NCBI GenBank assembly: GCA_040507225.1
Contig: JBEVVG010000001.1
Span: 2,046,001 to 2,110,000, forward strand
Reading direction: 5' to 3'
Source of the DNA: Thiodiazotropha sp040507225
GTDB taxonomy: Bacteria > Pseudomonadota > Gammaproteobacteria > Chromatiales > Chromatiaceae
Length of the DNA stretch: 64,000 bases
The notes below the pieces were generated by a model. It made no database searches. It had not been told where the DNA came from and saw nothing but the letters and a program-made list of their open reading frames with translations. The position numbers and the translations under genes were made by a program. Below, piece after piece: positions 34,983 to 48,574 of the stretch (positions within the stretch are counted from its first letter, which is position 1; the number at the start of each line of letters is the position of its first letter).

Positions 34983-35303
34983 TCAGCGACGGCGGCTCAA
35001 AGGGCAGCGTCGACGCACCGTGCGCTGTGGCGCGATCCTGCGTTCCACCGGCCGGTTTTGAGTGCTCGGGCGAACCGAATTGACTTGTGCCCGGGGGGTG
35101 ACTTTCGACACATCACTCATCTTCACCGTGTTGTAGGTATCGGTGTTGATCGGGGCCATGCGGGAACCCTTGGGCGGCGGGGTTTGAGTGTAGTTGACTT
35201 TGCCCTGGTCATCGTACCACTTGTACATGCCTGCCAGGGCCGGGTGTGAGAAACCGAGTATTGCCAGCGCGACAAATACCGAGAGAGGAAGAGCCCGTTC
35301 CAT
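34983..35303 (-). CDS. DUF4124-like secreted protein
   Basis: A 106-residue exported protein with signal peptide (about 1-23, ending HPALAG) and the short DUF4124-type motif MYKWYDDQGKVNYTQTPPP, followed by an Arg-rich low-complexity tail. ATG 35303 has AAGGA eight bases upstream; a start nine codons earlier is less likely. DUF4124 proteins are common in gammaproteobacteria and their function is unknown. Confidence 0.8.
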   Translation of the reverse strand: MERALPLSVFVALAILGFSHPALAGMYKWYDDQGKVNYTQTPPPKGSRMAPINTDTYNTVKMSDVSKVTPRAQVNSVRPSTQNRPVERRIAPQRTVRRRCPLSRRR

Positions 35304-35697
35304 GCTGTTTGTCCTTCTGTGATCATCCAATCAAAGGGATAAAATATCACAAACAGGCACATGTCTCCCACTTTCACCAGGGCCAGCCTGAGCGTCCGGG
35401 TTTGCCGACCCGGGCCGGAAGATGCTTATTACCCACCGGTGCCTGCCACCGCTGGCGGAGCAGGAGCGTCTCCCACTGATTTTCCAGACTGAAATTCGCA
35501 ACGGTCGCGTCAGGCATGAAATAGTCGAAACTGGCGCTAAAGCATACCCCCGGCAGGTCGCCAACCTGCATACAGGTCGAATATTTTATACCAGAGACAA
35601 GGAATCCCGCTGCGGACCCACCCTCGCTGAGCCTGCTCGGGCGCGATAAACCCAGGAGTCGTTTACAAAAGCTGAACAACAAAGCCGGGAGGCTATC
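35304..35697. other. Divergent intergenic region before the chemoreceptor
   Basis: About 390 bases. The only clear signal is the strong Shine-Dalgarno GGGAGG at 35687-35692, five bases before the chemoreceptor ATG. A minus-strand frame at 35374-35682 (102 residues) has no recognisable features, and I do not call it. Confidence 0.45.
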
Positions 35698-37353
35698 ATG
35701 ACGCTTCTAAACAACCTGCCCATCAAGCTCCGCCTGGCCTTGATCGTCGGGGTTTCCATCCTGACCTCGGTCATCATCGGGCTGCTCGGCCTGACCAGCC
35801 TGCGCGGCGCCAACAAGTCGGTGGACGAGTTGTATCACGTCACCATCCATCACATGCACACCATGGGCGTCGTGACCGAGCATCTTCAGGCCAGCCGCAC
35901 CCAGATGCTGTTCGCTCTGCAGCACGATCCCGCCCTGGAGATTGCCGCAAAGCACAGCCATCCGCTGTCGCGCCATACCGACCAGAGCAAGGTCGACATG
36001 GAAGAGCTGGATCGGCATTGGCAGGAGTTTTCCTCAAGTGAGATCACCGACGAGGAGAAACTACTGGTGGCAACCTTCAACGAGGCCTGGTCGAACCTGG
36101 TGAGTAAAGGTTTCATACCGATGATAGAACACATGAACAAAGGTGAATTCGGCAAGGCCGCTTCACTGCTGATCGCGGTCGTCAATCCGAATACGGCGAA
36201 TGCGGTCAAGGTGCTGGACCGGTTGACCGAAATTCAGATGATCGAGGCCGGCGAGATGTTCGAGGTCACCGACGCCAACTACCACAGCATGTTCAACATC
36301 ATCATCGTCTGCATGGTGATCGGCGGCCTGGCCAGCGCGGTGCTGGCCTACCTGACCATCTCCGGCATCTCCCGGGCCGTCGAGCAGATCGATCTCGCAT
36401 CCACCCGTCTCTCCGAGGGTGACCTGAATGCGCGGGTCGAATATACATCCCGTGACGAGATGGGGCACATTGCCAATTCGGTCAATCGCATGGCGGAAAC
36501 CTTCCACCACATGGTCACTGAAGTGAAGGAGGCGGTGAGCCGTCTGGCTTCGGCAGCGGAGGAGACCTCGGCGGTCACCGCGCAGACCACTGCGGGTATC
36601 AACCAGCAGATGAGCGAAACCAGCCAGGTGGCCACGGCGATCAACCAGATGAACGCCACGGTTCACGAGGTGGCGCATAACGCGGTGGATGCGGCGAATG
36701 CGGCCAGGGAGGCGGATGCCACCTTCATCGAGGGCAAACAGGTCATCGACGGGGTCATCGAGTCCATCGGCAATCTGGCCCGGGAGGTCGAGTCCGCCGC
36801 TTCGGTCATTCAGGACCTGGAACAGGAGAGCAACAGCATCACCTCGGTACTCGATGTGATCAAGGGCATCGCCGAACAGACCAACCTGCTGGCGCTGAAT
36901 GCCGCGATCGAAGCGGCCCGTGCCGGCGAACAGGGGCGCGGATTCGCCGTAGTGGCCGACGAGGTCCGCACCCTGGCGGGGCGTACCCAGGAGTCGACCC
37001 AGGAGATCGAAGAGATGATCAGCCGCCTGCAGGCGGGCAGCAACAACGCGGTGCGGGTCATGGCCTCCGGTAAGGAGATGACCCAGGTCGGCGTGGAAAA
37101 GGCCGGATCGGCCGGGCAGGCGCTGACATCGATCAATGCCGCGGTCGAGCACATCACCAGCATGAACACCCAGATTGCCAGCGCCGCCGAAGAGCAAAGC
37201 ACCGTCACGGAAGAGATCAACCGCAGCATCATGAGCATCAACCAGGTGGCGGAGCAGACCGCGACCGGGGCACAGCAGACATCCGCCGCCAGCGACGAAC
37301 TGGCGCGCCTGGCGGAACAGCTCAAGGGCCTGGTGAATCACTTCAAGGTTTGA
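35698..37353 (+). CDS. Methyl-accepting chemotaxis protein
   Basis: The 551-residue receptor has TM1 (about 12-32), a four-helix-bundle periplasmic sensor (about 33-198, Tar/MCP_4HB-like, rich in His), TM2 (about 199-222), HAMP (about 222-275), and a cytoplasmic signalling domain with the conserved hairpin tip EQTNLLALNAAIEAARAGEQ. There is no C-terminal NWETF-type CheR-binding pentapeptide. No che genes lie nearby. The ligand is unknown. A hairpin follows at 37365-37391. Confidence 0.94.
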   Translation: MTLLNNLPIKLRLALIVGVSILTSVIIGLLGLTSLRGANKSVDELYHVTIHHMHTMGVVTEHLQASRTQMLFALQHDPALEIAAKHSHPLSRHTDQSKVDMEELDRHWQEFSSSEITDEEKLLVATFNEAWSNLVSKGFIPMIEHMNKGEFGKAASLLIAVVNPNTANAVKVLDRLTEIQMIEAGEMFEVTDANYHSMFNIIIVCMVIGGLASAVLAYLTISGISRAVEQIDLASTRLSEGDLNARVEYTSRDEMGHIANSVNRMAETFHHMVTEVKEAVSRLASAAEETSAVTAQTTAGINQQMSETSQVATAINQMNATVHEVAHNAVDAANAAREADATFIEGKQVIDGVIESIGNLAREVESAASVIQDLEQESNSITSVLDVIKGIAEQTNLLALNAAIEAARAGEQGRGFAVVADEVRTLAGRTQESTQEIEEMISRLQAGSNNAVRVMASGKEMTQVGVEKAGSAGQALTSINAAVEHITSMNTQIASAAEEQSTVTEEINRSIMSINQVAEQTATGAQQTSAASDELARLAEQLKGLVNHFKV

Positions 37354-37364
37354 ACCACATGCCA

Positions 37365-37391
37365 TCCCGCACCCGCTGAATGGGTGCGGGA
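37365..37391. terminator. Bidirectional hairpin between converging genes
   Basis: TCCCGCACCC (37365-37374), loop GCTGAAT, GGGTGCGGGA (37382-37391): a perfect 10-bp GC-rich stem between the chemoreceptor stop and the gspB stop. No T-run on either side, but position and stability fit a shared terminator. Confidence 0.65.
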
Positions 37392-37402
37392 CCCGCCATA
37401 TC

Positions 37403-38122
37403 TCAGGGCGCGCCGATCGGCAGAATGAAACGCGCGCCCATGTGTTCCATCTCCACCCCGTCCGGGCGGATGCTGATGATCAGGGGTCCCTCGCTCAGGT
37501 AATCGCCTTCCCGGTAACGCGTCATGTTGATCAGCACATAGCGTTTCTCCGGGCGCTGATCGTAACTGTGAATATCGATGTTCATCGACGGCAGGCTTGA
37601 GACGAATCCCGCCGGCATCTCGTTCAGCGGTCTGGGCGGCGGCTTGGGTACGACCCGGGGCGCCGGCCTTGGCTCGGGCTTTGGCTCGGGATTGGCTTCG
37701 GAATCTGGTATCGGCGGCGGTGCGGCTTGCGGCATCGCCGCGACCGTCGATGGCGCGGATTCGGGCATCACGGCATCAGCCTGCGCAGGTGTCCCGCCCT
37801 CCGGCTGACGCCCGGGCTGCCGCGCGGACGGATCCGTTCGCGCATGTACCGGACGGGCGCTCAGTTCACCACCCGCAGCGGCCACCGGGGCCGGGTCGCT
37901 GCTGGAGGCAGCCCGTTGCGGTGTGGGTGAGGCAAACTGCAGCCCCCCCCCCAGGTAGGCGCCCGCCAGCAGCATCACCACCGCAAACAGCCCGAGCATC
38001 ACCCAACCCGCGCGACCGCCCCGGTGACCGGGTTGATCTCCGCTATGGGCTGACAGGCCGGGCACCTCTCCCAGTTTGTGCTGCCGCTCCGCTTTCTTCA
38101 GGGCTTCCAGTATCAGGGACAT
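37403..38122 (-). CDS. gspB: General secretion pathway protein GspB (secretin assembly factor)
   Basis: The 239-residue inner-membrane protein starts MSLILEALKKAERQ, has one TM (about 40-60), a Pro/Ala-rich periplasmic linker (about 65-160) and a C-terminal domain (MNIDIHSYDQRPEKRYVLIN ... MGARFILPI) typical of GspB. GspB works with GspA in assembling the type II secretin through the peptidoglycan. ATG 38122 lies one base past the gspA stop. The core gsp genes are not in this window. Confidence 0.88.
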   Translation of the reverse strand: MSLILEALKKAERQHKLGEVPGLSAHSGDQPGHRGGRAGWVMLGLFAVVMLLAGAYLGGGLQFASPTPQRAASSSDPAPVAAAGGELSARPVHARTDPSARQPGRQPEGGTPAQADAVMPESAPSTVAAMPQAAPPPIPDSEANPEPKPEPRPAPRVVPKPPPRPLNEMPAGFVSSLPSMNIDIHSYDQRPEKRYVLINMTRYREGDYLSEGPLIISIRPDGVEMEHMGARFILPIGAP

Positions 38123-38123
38123 T

Positions 38124-39962
38124 TCAGCCCTCCCCCTGATAGGCAAAGGATTTCAGGATCGGGGTATCTTCCGGAAGGTCCAGGTTATTGAGATGGATCT
38201 GTGTCTCCTGGCCGGCGATACCGTCTTCCAGCAGGCCGTTGTGCCTTTGAAACGCCCGCAATCGCTGCTGCAGGGACTCATCGAATCGATCCAGCCCCGG
38301 CGCGGGTGGCGTGGACTGACCGTCCACCTTTTCCAGACGTTCCCTGAGCCAGGTCACTGCTGCACCGGTGGACCCCTGCCCGATCAGCGCCAGACCGGAG
38401 AGTGGACGCCAAAGCATCACAAAACCGCCTTTCCAGTAAGGTGACAGCCGCTCGCGGCGCACCACCCCCTCCCCCTCTCCGGTTTTTACCAGCAGCCAGT
38501 CCTCGTCCACATGGGTGAGTATCAGCAGACGTTCCTGCCGCTGCTGCTTCAAACGGATCAGCAGCGGCCGGTTCATTCGCATCAGGGTATCCCATGAGGC
38601 ACTCGACACCAGGCAACGCAAGCCAAACCCGGGCGCCTGGGCACAGGGCGGCGTGGCGATGTCCAGGCGGTAGTCCGCATCCCAGATGCGGAACAGTTGC
38701 TGGTACACCAGAAAGGTGTTCTGCGGCCCGGAAAACAGCCGTTGCAGGTCGACCTCCGCGGGAGCCTCCGAGAGCGGTTCCCCGGGCGCCGCCGGGGCGG
38801 TCGCCGAGGGTGCCTCAAGCGCCTCGGGCAGGATCTGCTCCGCTGCGGAGGATTCGGCCTGGTTCGCAGGCGACTCGACAGACCCGTCCTGCGGGTCGCT
38901 GTCGCCGAGTGGCGGTCCTGCCGCGGTTGTTGCGTGTTGCGCGGGATCTGCCTGGGTCTGTCCGGTCTCAGAAGACTGGGGCTGCACAATGGCCTGCGGG
39001 CGCTGCGGGTCCGGACCCGGTTGCGGGGTGTTGCGAGGGCGCTCCTGGGTATCCACCACCGCTGGTTGAGTGGAATAACCGTACCAGGCTAATCCCAAGC
39101 CGAGACACAAACCCAGACCCAGCGTAAGCACCGTTCCCCAGCGACGACCGGGTTTTCGCCCCATCACCTCACGTCCCGCCTGCCACACCAGTCGGGGGGT
39201 GACCCGCTGCTGGCCGGTGGCGTAAAGGGCAAGTAGCGAGCGTTCGCAGATCGTATTGATCAGCCGCGGCACGCCACGCGAGAAACGGTACACCAGGCGC
39301 AGGGCAAACGGACTGAAGAGATCCTCCCTTACACCGGCCACCGCCAGGCGATGGGTGATGTAGGCGCGGGTCTCAGGAAGACTCAGGGGCGACAGGTGGT
39401 AACGGGCGGTGATCCGCTGATCGACCTGACGCAGCTCTTTGCGCGCCAGCATCTGCTGCAACTCGGGCTGTCCCACAAGGATGATACGCAGCAGTTTATG
39501 CCGGGAAGTTTCGAGGTTGGTCAGTAAGCGCACCTGCTCCAGTACCCGGGGACTGAGATTCTGTGCCTCGTCCACCACCAATACCGTGTGCTTGCCGGCG
39601 CTGTGGGTCTTGATCAGGTGTCGGGTCAGGAGATCGCCGAGGTACTTCAGTGAATAGGGTGGCCCCTGATACTCGACACCCAGTTCGTCGCAGATGGTGG
39701 CGAGAAACTCGCGCCGCGACAGTCGCGGGTTGAGAATCAAGGCGATATCCACGTTATCCAGCTGTTGCGCCAGCAGACTGCGCAGCAGCAGGGTCTTCCC
39801 GGTTCCCACCTCACCGGTCAGTAACACAAACCCGCCGTTCGGCCCGGTACCATAGATCAGATGGGCCAGACTCTCCTCATGACCACGGCTGAGATAGAGA
39901 TAACGGGGATCGGGGGTGATCGCGAAAGGGTTTTCCTTGAATCCGAAATCGCTGAATTTCAT
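38124..39962 (-). CDS. gspA: General secretion pathway ATPase GspA (ExeA-like)
   Basis: The 612-residue AAA ATPase has P-loop GEVGTGKT (about 50-57) and Walker B VLVVDEAQNL, then a TM segment (about 275-293), a Pro/Gln/Ala-rich periplasmic linker, a C39-like or globular region, and a C-terminal peptidoglycan-binding domain (GAAVTWLRERLEKV ... AFQRHNGLLEDGIAG). ExeA-type proteins remodel or bind peptidoglycan to let the secretin pass. ATG 39962 is preferred; an in-frame GTG at 39974 is possible. Confidence 0.92.
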   Translation of the reverse strand: MKFSDFGFKENPFAITPDPRYLYLSRGHEESLAHLIYGTGPNGGFVLLTGEVGTGKTLLLRSLLAQQLDNVDIALILNPRLSRREFLATICDELGVEYQGPPYSLKYLGDLLTRHLIKTHSAGKHTVLVVDEAQNLSPRVLEQVRLLTNLETSRHKLLRIILVGQPELQQMLARKELRQVDQRITARYHLSPLSLPETRAYITHRLAVAGVREDLFSPFALRLVYRFSRGVPRLINTICERSLLALYATGQQRVTPRLVWQAGREVMGRKPGRRWGTVLTLGLGLCLGLGLAWYGYSTQPAVVDTQERPRNTPQPGPDPQRPQAIVQPQSSETGQTQADPAQHATTAAGPPLGDSDPQDGSVESPANQAESSAAEQILPEALEAPSATAPAAPGEPLSEAPAEVDLQRLFSGPQNTFLVYQQLFRIWDADYRLDIATPPCAQAPGFGLRCLVSSASWDTLMRMNRPLLIRLKQQRQERLLILTHVDEDWLLVKTGEGEGVVRRERLSPYWKGGFVMLWRPLSGLALIGQGSTGAAVTWLRERLEKVDGQSTPPAPGLDRFDESLQQRLRAFQRHNGLLEDGIAGQETQIHLNNLDLPEDTPILKSFAYQGEG

Positions 39963-39977
39963 GGTTGGGGTCACGGG

Positions 39978-40466
39978 TCATTCACACCCGTCATCCGCCT
40001 CCCCGGCATTCTGTCCGGCGATCCGGGTGGCCAGTTCCAACCACTTGACGGCCTCCGTTTCATCACGTGGCAGGCCCTTGCCCGAGAGGTATATCTGACT
40101 GAGTTCGTTGGCCGCTTTGTAGGATCCTCCCTCAGCGGCCCGCTTGAGCCAGTCCACACCCTGATCCACGTCCTGAGCCACACCCTGCCCGGCAAGGTAG
40201 AGCAGTCCGAGCTGATACTGGGCCTCGACGTGATCTCGCATGGCCATGCGTTTAAACAGTCGCGAGGCGGCCCGGTAATCCTCTGCCTGCAGGGCCGTCA
40301 TACCTTCTTCGAATTCGTCGGCGGCCGACAGGGGCGCTGTTCCCAGGCAGATCAGAACCATCAGACAACCGCACAGGTAGCGGACATGGCGACGCACCGC
40401 GCGTTTCACGACCACTCCGGAAGTGGCCTGAAGTCGGTGAGGGTCGGTGAGATTTTGCATCGCCAT
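39978..40466 (-). CDS. Sel1-repeat protein
   Basis: A 162-residue exported protein with a late hydrophobic segment (about 28-48, ending PLSAADE) consistent with a signal peptide after a long basic n-region; the true start may be a later codon. It has two to three Sel1/TPR-like repeats (AQYQLGLLYLAGQGVAQD, AANELSQIYLSGKGLPRD). Such repeats mediate protein contacts. It lies 15 bases before gspA on the same strand, so a role in secretion assembly is plausible but unproven. Confidence 0.8.
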   Translation of the reverse strand: MAMQNLTDPHRLQATSGVVVKRAVRRHVRYLCGCLMVLICLGTAPLSAADEFEEGMTALQAEDYRAASRLFKRMAMRDHVEAQYQLGLLYLAGQGVAQDVDQGVDWLKRAAEGGSYKAANELSQIYLSGKGLPRDETEAVKWLELATRIAGQNAGEADDGCE

Positions 40467-40807
40467 GATCCTGCTATTCTGACACAGTGCGGTGTGAATA
40501 ATAACCCGGTACCCGATAACCTTCGCGGACCCGTGGGACAGCCGGGCGAGCCTCTCCGGCGGACCACCATAATACCCACCGGCCGGTCAAAACCTGACCC
40601 GTTACCCGTTTATTCAGCCAGGCGCGCGAGCCAGAATCAGGCCATCAGCGGGCGCACTCCAGAGCCTGTCGTGGGCCTGGGAGTTTGACCGGGATCACAA
40701 TTTACAGCGCAAACCGTACCCTTGAACAGTGACCGTTTGCCGGGCAAACGGTTACAGAGTCCAATCCATACACACCTTTTAACTTCAGCGAACATCATGG
40801 TGCCGAC
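40467..40807. other. Divergent intergenic region before the rhodanese gene
   Basis: About 340 bases between divergent genes. The perfect palindrome at 40732-40752 is described separately; I see nothing else recognisable. Confidence 0.5.
40732..40752. promoter_or_regulatory. Perfect palindrome upstream of the rhodanese gene
   Basis: ACCGTTTGC (40732-40740), CGG, GCAAACGGT (40744-40752), a perfect 9-bp dyad with a 3-base centre, 55 bases before the ATG at 40808. The symmetry and position suit a repressor or activator operator for a dimeric regulator; a hairpin role is also possible. The cognate protein is unknown. Confidence 0.5.
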
Positions 40808-41698
40808 ATGTACAGAGTCCTCCTACCCCTGTTGCTTACGATCCTGTCCCTGCCGGTATCGGCGACCCCCCTGGTGACAGCGGAGTGGATCGATCAACAC
40901 AAACAGGACCCGAACCTGGTATTACTGGACCTGCAACCTGAGCAGAACTACCTGCGCTTCCATATCCCCGGTTCGGTCAACACCGACGTGAACCAGTGGC
41001 GCATCGAAAAGCAGGGCCAGCCCAAGCTCCTGCCACCGGTGAAAATCCTCGAAAAAATGATCGGCAACCTGGGTATCGGCAATGACACCCATGTGGTGCT
41101 GATACCGCTGGGCGCCAGTGCCGGCGATCTGACCCAGGCGGCCCGCCTTTACTGGACCTTCAAGGTGCTGGGACACGATAAGGTTTCGATACTCGACGGT
41201 GGCCTGGTCAGTTATGCCGAGGCCCGGCGTTACCCGTTGGAGAAGGGCAGCAACCCTGTTACGCCCACCCAGTTCAGCGCCCGTTACAGGGCGGACTACA
41301 ACCCGGACACCCAGGCCGTGCGGCAGGCCCTCGAAACCACAGCCCTGGCGGTGGACAACCGCAGTCGTGCAGAGTACCTGGGGATCTACGCCGGGGGACG
41401 TGGCGAGCGGACGGGCAGTCTGCCGAACGCGGTCAATCTCAGCTACGACTGGCTGACCGTAAACGGTGGAGGAAAACTCCAGTCCGAGGCTAACCTGAAG
41501 AAGATCTATGCGCTCAGCGAGGTGCCCCTGGAAGGCGCGCAGATACACTACTGTCATACCGGAAACCGGGCCGCCCTGGGCTGGTTCGTCTCCCATGAAA
41601 TTCTTGGCAACACCCAGGCCCGGCTGTACGACGGCTCCACCGAAGTATGGGCAGCGGATCCCTCGCTGCCCATGCAGCAGCGGATCGAACTCGAGTAA
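40808..41698 (+). CDS. Periplasmic double-rhodanese sulfurtransferase
   Basis: A 296-residue exported protein (signal peptide about 1-19, cleavage after SATP region) with two rhodanese domains: an inactive N-terminal one (about 22-145, no active-site Cys) and an active C-terminal one (about 155-290) with the loop YCHTGNRA, catalytic Cys about 249. Thiosulfate:cyanide-type sulfurtransferases move sulfane sulfur; the periplasmic location suggests handling of thiosulfate or polysulfide. It is followed immediately by the DUF255 thioredoxin-like gene. Confidence 0.9.
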   Translation: MYRVLLPLLLTILSLPVSATPLVTAEWIDQHKQDPNLVLLDLQPEQNYLRFHIPGSVNTDVNQWRIEKQGQPKLLPPVKILEKMIGNLGIGNDTHVVLIPLGASAGDLTQAARLYWTFKVLGHDKVSILDGGLVSYAEARRYPLEKGSNPVTPTQFSARYRADYNPDTQAVRQALETTALAVDNRSRAEYLGIYAGGRGERTGSLPNAVNLSYDWLTVNGGGKLQSEANLKKIYALSEVPLEGAQIHYCHTGNRAALGWFVSHEILGNTQARLYDGSTEVWAADPSLPMQQRIELE

Positions 41699-41714
41699 AC
41701 AGCACTGCGTCGGC

Positions 41715-44123
<2,409 letters not shown>

Positions 44124-44136
44124 CGCTAACAGCCTG

Positions 44137-45069
44137 CTATACGCCGGCCGCGTAGTCTAGGACCAGACCGAGGAACACCACCATGCCGAAGCTGTTGTTG
44201 TTCATGAAGGCCTGAAAACAGGCCCTGGGATCCCGTTCCCGGGTCAACCACTGCTGGTAGACAAACAGTACCCCGCCGGCGGCGAGTCCCAGGTAGTAGA
44301 ACTGGCCACGTTCGGCCAGCAGGCCGATACCGGTCAGTAATCCCAGCATCAACACCTGCAGCAGGCCGATGATCAGGTTGTCGTGACGGCCGAACAGGAT
44401 CGCGCTGGATTTCACACCGATCTTGAGGTCGTCCTCCCGATCCACCATGGCGTATTGGGTATCGTAGATCAGGGCCCAGATCACCGCGCTGATGAACATC
44501 AGCCAGGCCTCCAGGGGCAAGGCCCCGGTCAGCGCCATGAACACCATCGGCACGGCCCAGCCGAAGGCCGCGCCGAGGATCACCTGAGGCAGATGGGTGA
44601 AACGTTTCATGAACGGGTACAGGGTCGCCAGTCCCAGGGCGATCAGGGACATGAAACGGGTCGGCCAGTTGAGGAACAGCAGCAGGGAGGCGGCCAGCAG
44701 CGCGAGCACCAGGAATACCCCGATCGCCTCCCCCGGAGACACCAGGCCGCTGGCAATGGGTCGCTCACGGGTGCGCGCCACATGGCCATCGAAATCCCGG
44801 TCCGCATAGTCGTTGATGGCACACCCCGCCGACCGCATGATCGCCACGCCGAGACTGAACACCAGAACCATGCCCCAGGCCGGCGCACCGGCGCCGGCAA
44901 TCCACAACGCCCACAGGGTCGGCCAGAGCAGCAATAGAATACCAATCGGCCGGTGCAGCCGCACCAACAGAGCATATCGCCGCATACGCTCGCCCCAGCC
45001 TGCGGGGCCGGTGGGCACAGACTTCATCTGTCCAGGCATCTGCTCAGATATCTCACCGGGAACTCTCAT
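44137..45069 (-). CDS. ubiA: 4-hydroxybenzoate polyprenyltransferase UbiA
   Basis: Inner-membrane prenyltransferase that attaches the polyprenyl chain to 4-hydroxybenzoate, the first membrane step of ubiquinone synthesis. The 310-residue product has eight to nine TMs and both Asp-rich motifs: NDYADRDFDGHVARTRERP and DTQYAMVDREDDLKIGVKS. The N-terminal 25 residues before RMRRYALLVRLHRPIG are longer than usual, so a later Met may be the true start. It is downstream of ubiC. Confidence 0.95.
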   Translation of the reverse strand: MRVPGEISEQMPGQMKSVPTGPAGWGERMRRYALLVRLHRPIGILLLLWPTLWALWIAGAGAPAWGMVLVFSLGVAIMRSAGCAINDYADRDFDGHVARTRERPIASGLVSPGEAIGVFLVLALLAASLLLFLNWPTRFMSLIALGLATLYPFMKRFTHLPQVILGAAFGWAVPMVFMALTGALPLEAWLMFISAVIWALIYDTQYAMVDREDDLKIGVKSSAILFGRHDNLIIGLLQVLMLGLLTGIGLLAERGQFYYLGLAAGGVLFVYQQWLTRERDPRACFQAFMNNNSFGMVVFLGLVLDYAAGV

Positions 45070-45178
45070 CGTTTTCTCTCGGCCTGCTGCTTACCGGTTA
45101 CCGGAACACCCGGCACCTTAATCCCTTCCGCGGCAGGCATCAAGACACCCGGGGCCCGACGCACCCGCCCGACGGCGT

Positions 45179-45745
45179 TCACATGGGCAGACCCGGCAGG
45201 AACAGCTCGTTGACCAGCAGCGGACGCTTGCCGATGTAGAACAGGGTGCGTCTGCCCCACAGATACTCCGGGGTCGCAGTCAACTGCTCACGGGCAATAT
45301 CGAACAGCATATTGCCCGGGTGGAGACGGGCAATCTGGGTGGTGCCCCGGGAGACCTTGGGATCGGAAAACAGCACCGCGCCGAGGGGACGCTCCCCCAG
45401 TTGCATGAGCCGGCGGGCCGATCCCTGCAGGGTGGTCACCGGAATCAGGGTGCGGGCGAACACCCAGGGGGTTTCGTCACAGGCCAGGACCACGTCGCGG
45501 ATCAACGCCAGCAGTCCCGGGCGCATCCCCAGCACCTGGCGTTCGCTGTTCAGCGCCCGGCCCCATTCCTGGCGCAGCAGACGCACCCGGAAACAGCCCC
45601 CGTCGCAATGCTGGATCACCCGTCGGGTCAGCGACCCGGTGTCTGTCAGCCAGGACTGAACCGGGCTGGGTATACCCACATAGGCATGCGGCCGGCCCTG
45701 ACTCCATAGGGGTTCCGCAAGGACTGTTCTGCTGTTGTGCTTCAA
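45179..45745 (-). CDS. ubiC: Chorismate pyruvate-lyase UbiC
   Basis: Splits chorismate into 4-hydroxybenzoate and pyruvate, the first committed step of ubiquinone synthesis. The 188-residue protein contains the family segments REWGRALNSERQVLGMRP, ARTLIPVTTL and a C-terminal ARREQ-like region (IAREQLTATPEYLWGRRTLF, Glu-containing active site). Together with UbiA it forms the ubiCA operon, 109 bases apart. Confidence 0.93.
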   Translation of the reverse strand: MKHNSRTVLAEPLWSQGRPHAYVGIPSPVQSWLTDTGSLTRRVIQHCDGGCFRVRLLRQEWGRALNSERQVLGMRPGLLALIRDVVLACDETPWVFARTLIPVTTLQGSARRLMQLGERPLGAVLFSDPKVSRGTTQIARLHPGNMLFDIAREQLTATPEYLWGRRTLFYIGKRPLLVNELFLPGLPM

Positions 45746-45913
45746 GCGTTCATTCCCTCGTGGGCGTCTGGATGAGATCCGGTGAAGCGCAGATTATCGC
45801 ACAGCAAACAACCGCTTGACGACGACCGGATGGTCACCCGGCCGGGTTGGAACCACGCCGCTTTGGATACCCTGAGCCAGCCGTTCACAGCGACTGCGGG
45901 AGCCACCCGAAAC

Positions 45914-48016
<2,103 letters not shown>

Positions 48017-48142
48017 TGTCTCTCGCTTAGGGCCGGTTAAAACACGCTCAATTAAGCCGGTTTGGGACAACCCGCGCAGCGGGCGCTTCGGTTTCCCGGG
48101 CCAGTATGCGACAGTACACCCGTTCAACCAAGAGATCGCAAC

Positions 48143-48559
48143 ATGGTGATACAAGATACCCTGACGCTGCAGACTCAGGGACGTGATACCTACGATATCA
48201 GTGCATCGATTCAACAGCGGGTGCGTGAGTCCGGGATCCGCACCGGCATCTGTCAGCTGTTCATCCGGCACACCAGTGCATCACTGATCCTGTGCGAAAA
48301 CGCGGACCCGGACGTGCGTTCGGACCTGGAGCGATATGCCAGTCGCCTGGTGCCGGACGGTGACCCCCTGTTCGACCACACCATGGAAGGACCGGACGAT
48401 ATGTCAGCACATATCCGCTCGATACTCACCAACATGGATCTGAGTCTGCCGATCAGCGAGGGCCGACTCGCCCTCGGCACCTGGCAGGGGATCTACCTGT
48501 GGGAACATCGTACCCACGGACACCGCCGCCAGGTGATGCTGACGCTCTACGGTGAGTGA
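48143..48559 (+). CDS. YjbQ/UPF0047 family protein
   Basis: A 138-residue protein with the family core: FIRHTSASLILCENADPDVR and, at the C-terminus, WQGIYLWEHRTHGHRRQV. Three His and a Glu of these motifs are conserved. E. coli YjbQ has weak thiamine-phosphate synthase activity, but the physiological role is uncertain. It lies between recG and a GGDEF-EAL gene and points opposite to both. Confidence 0.9.
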   Translation: MVIQDTLTLQTQGRDTYDISASIQQRVRESGIRTGICQLFIRHTSASLILCENADPDVRSDLERYASRLVPDGDPLFDHTMEGPDDMSAHIRSILTNMDLSLPISEGRLALGTWQGIYLWEHRTHGHRRQVMLTLYGE

Positions 48560-48574
48560 TCGACAGCGCCGATT

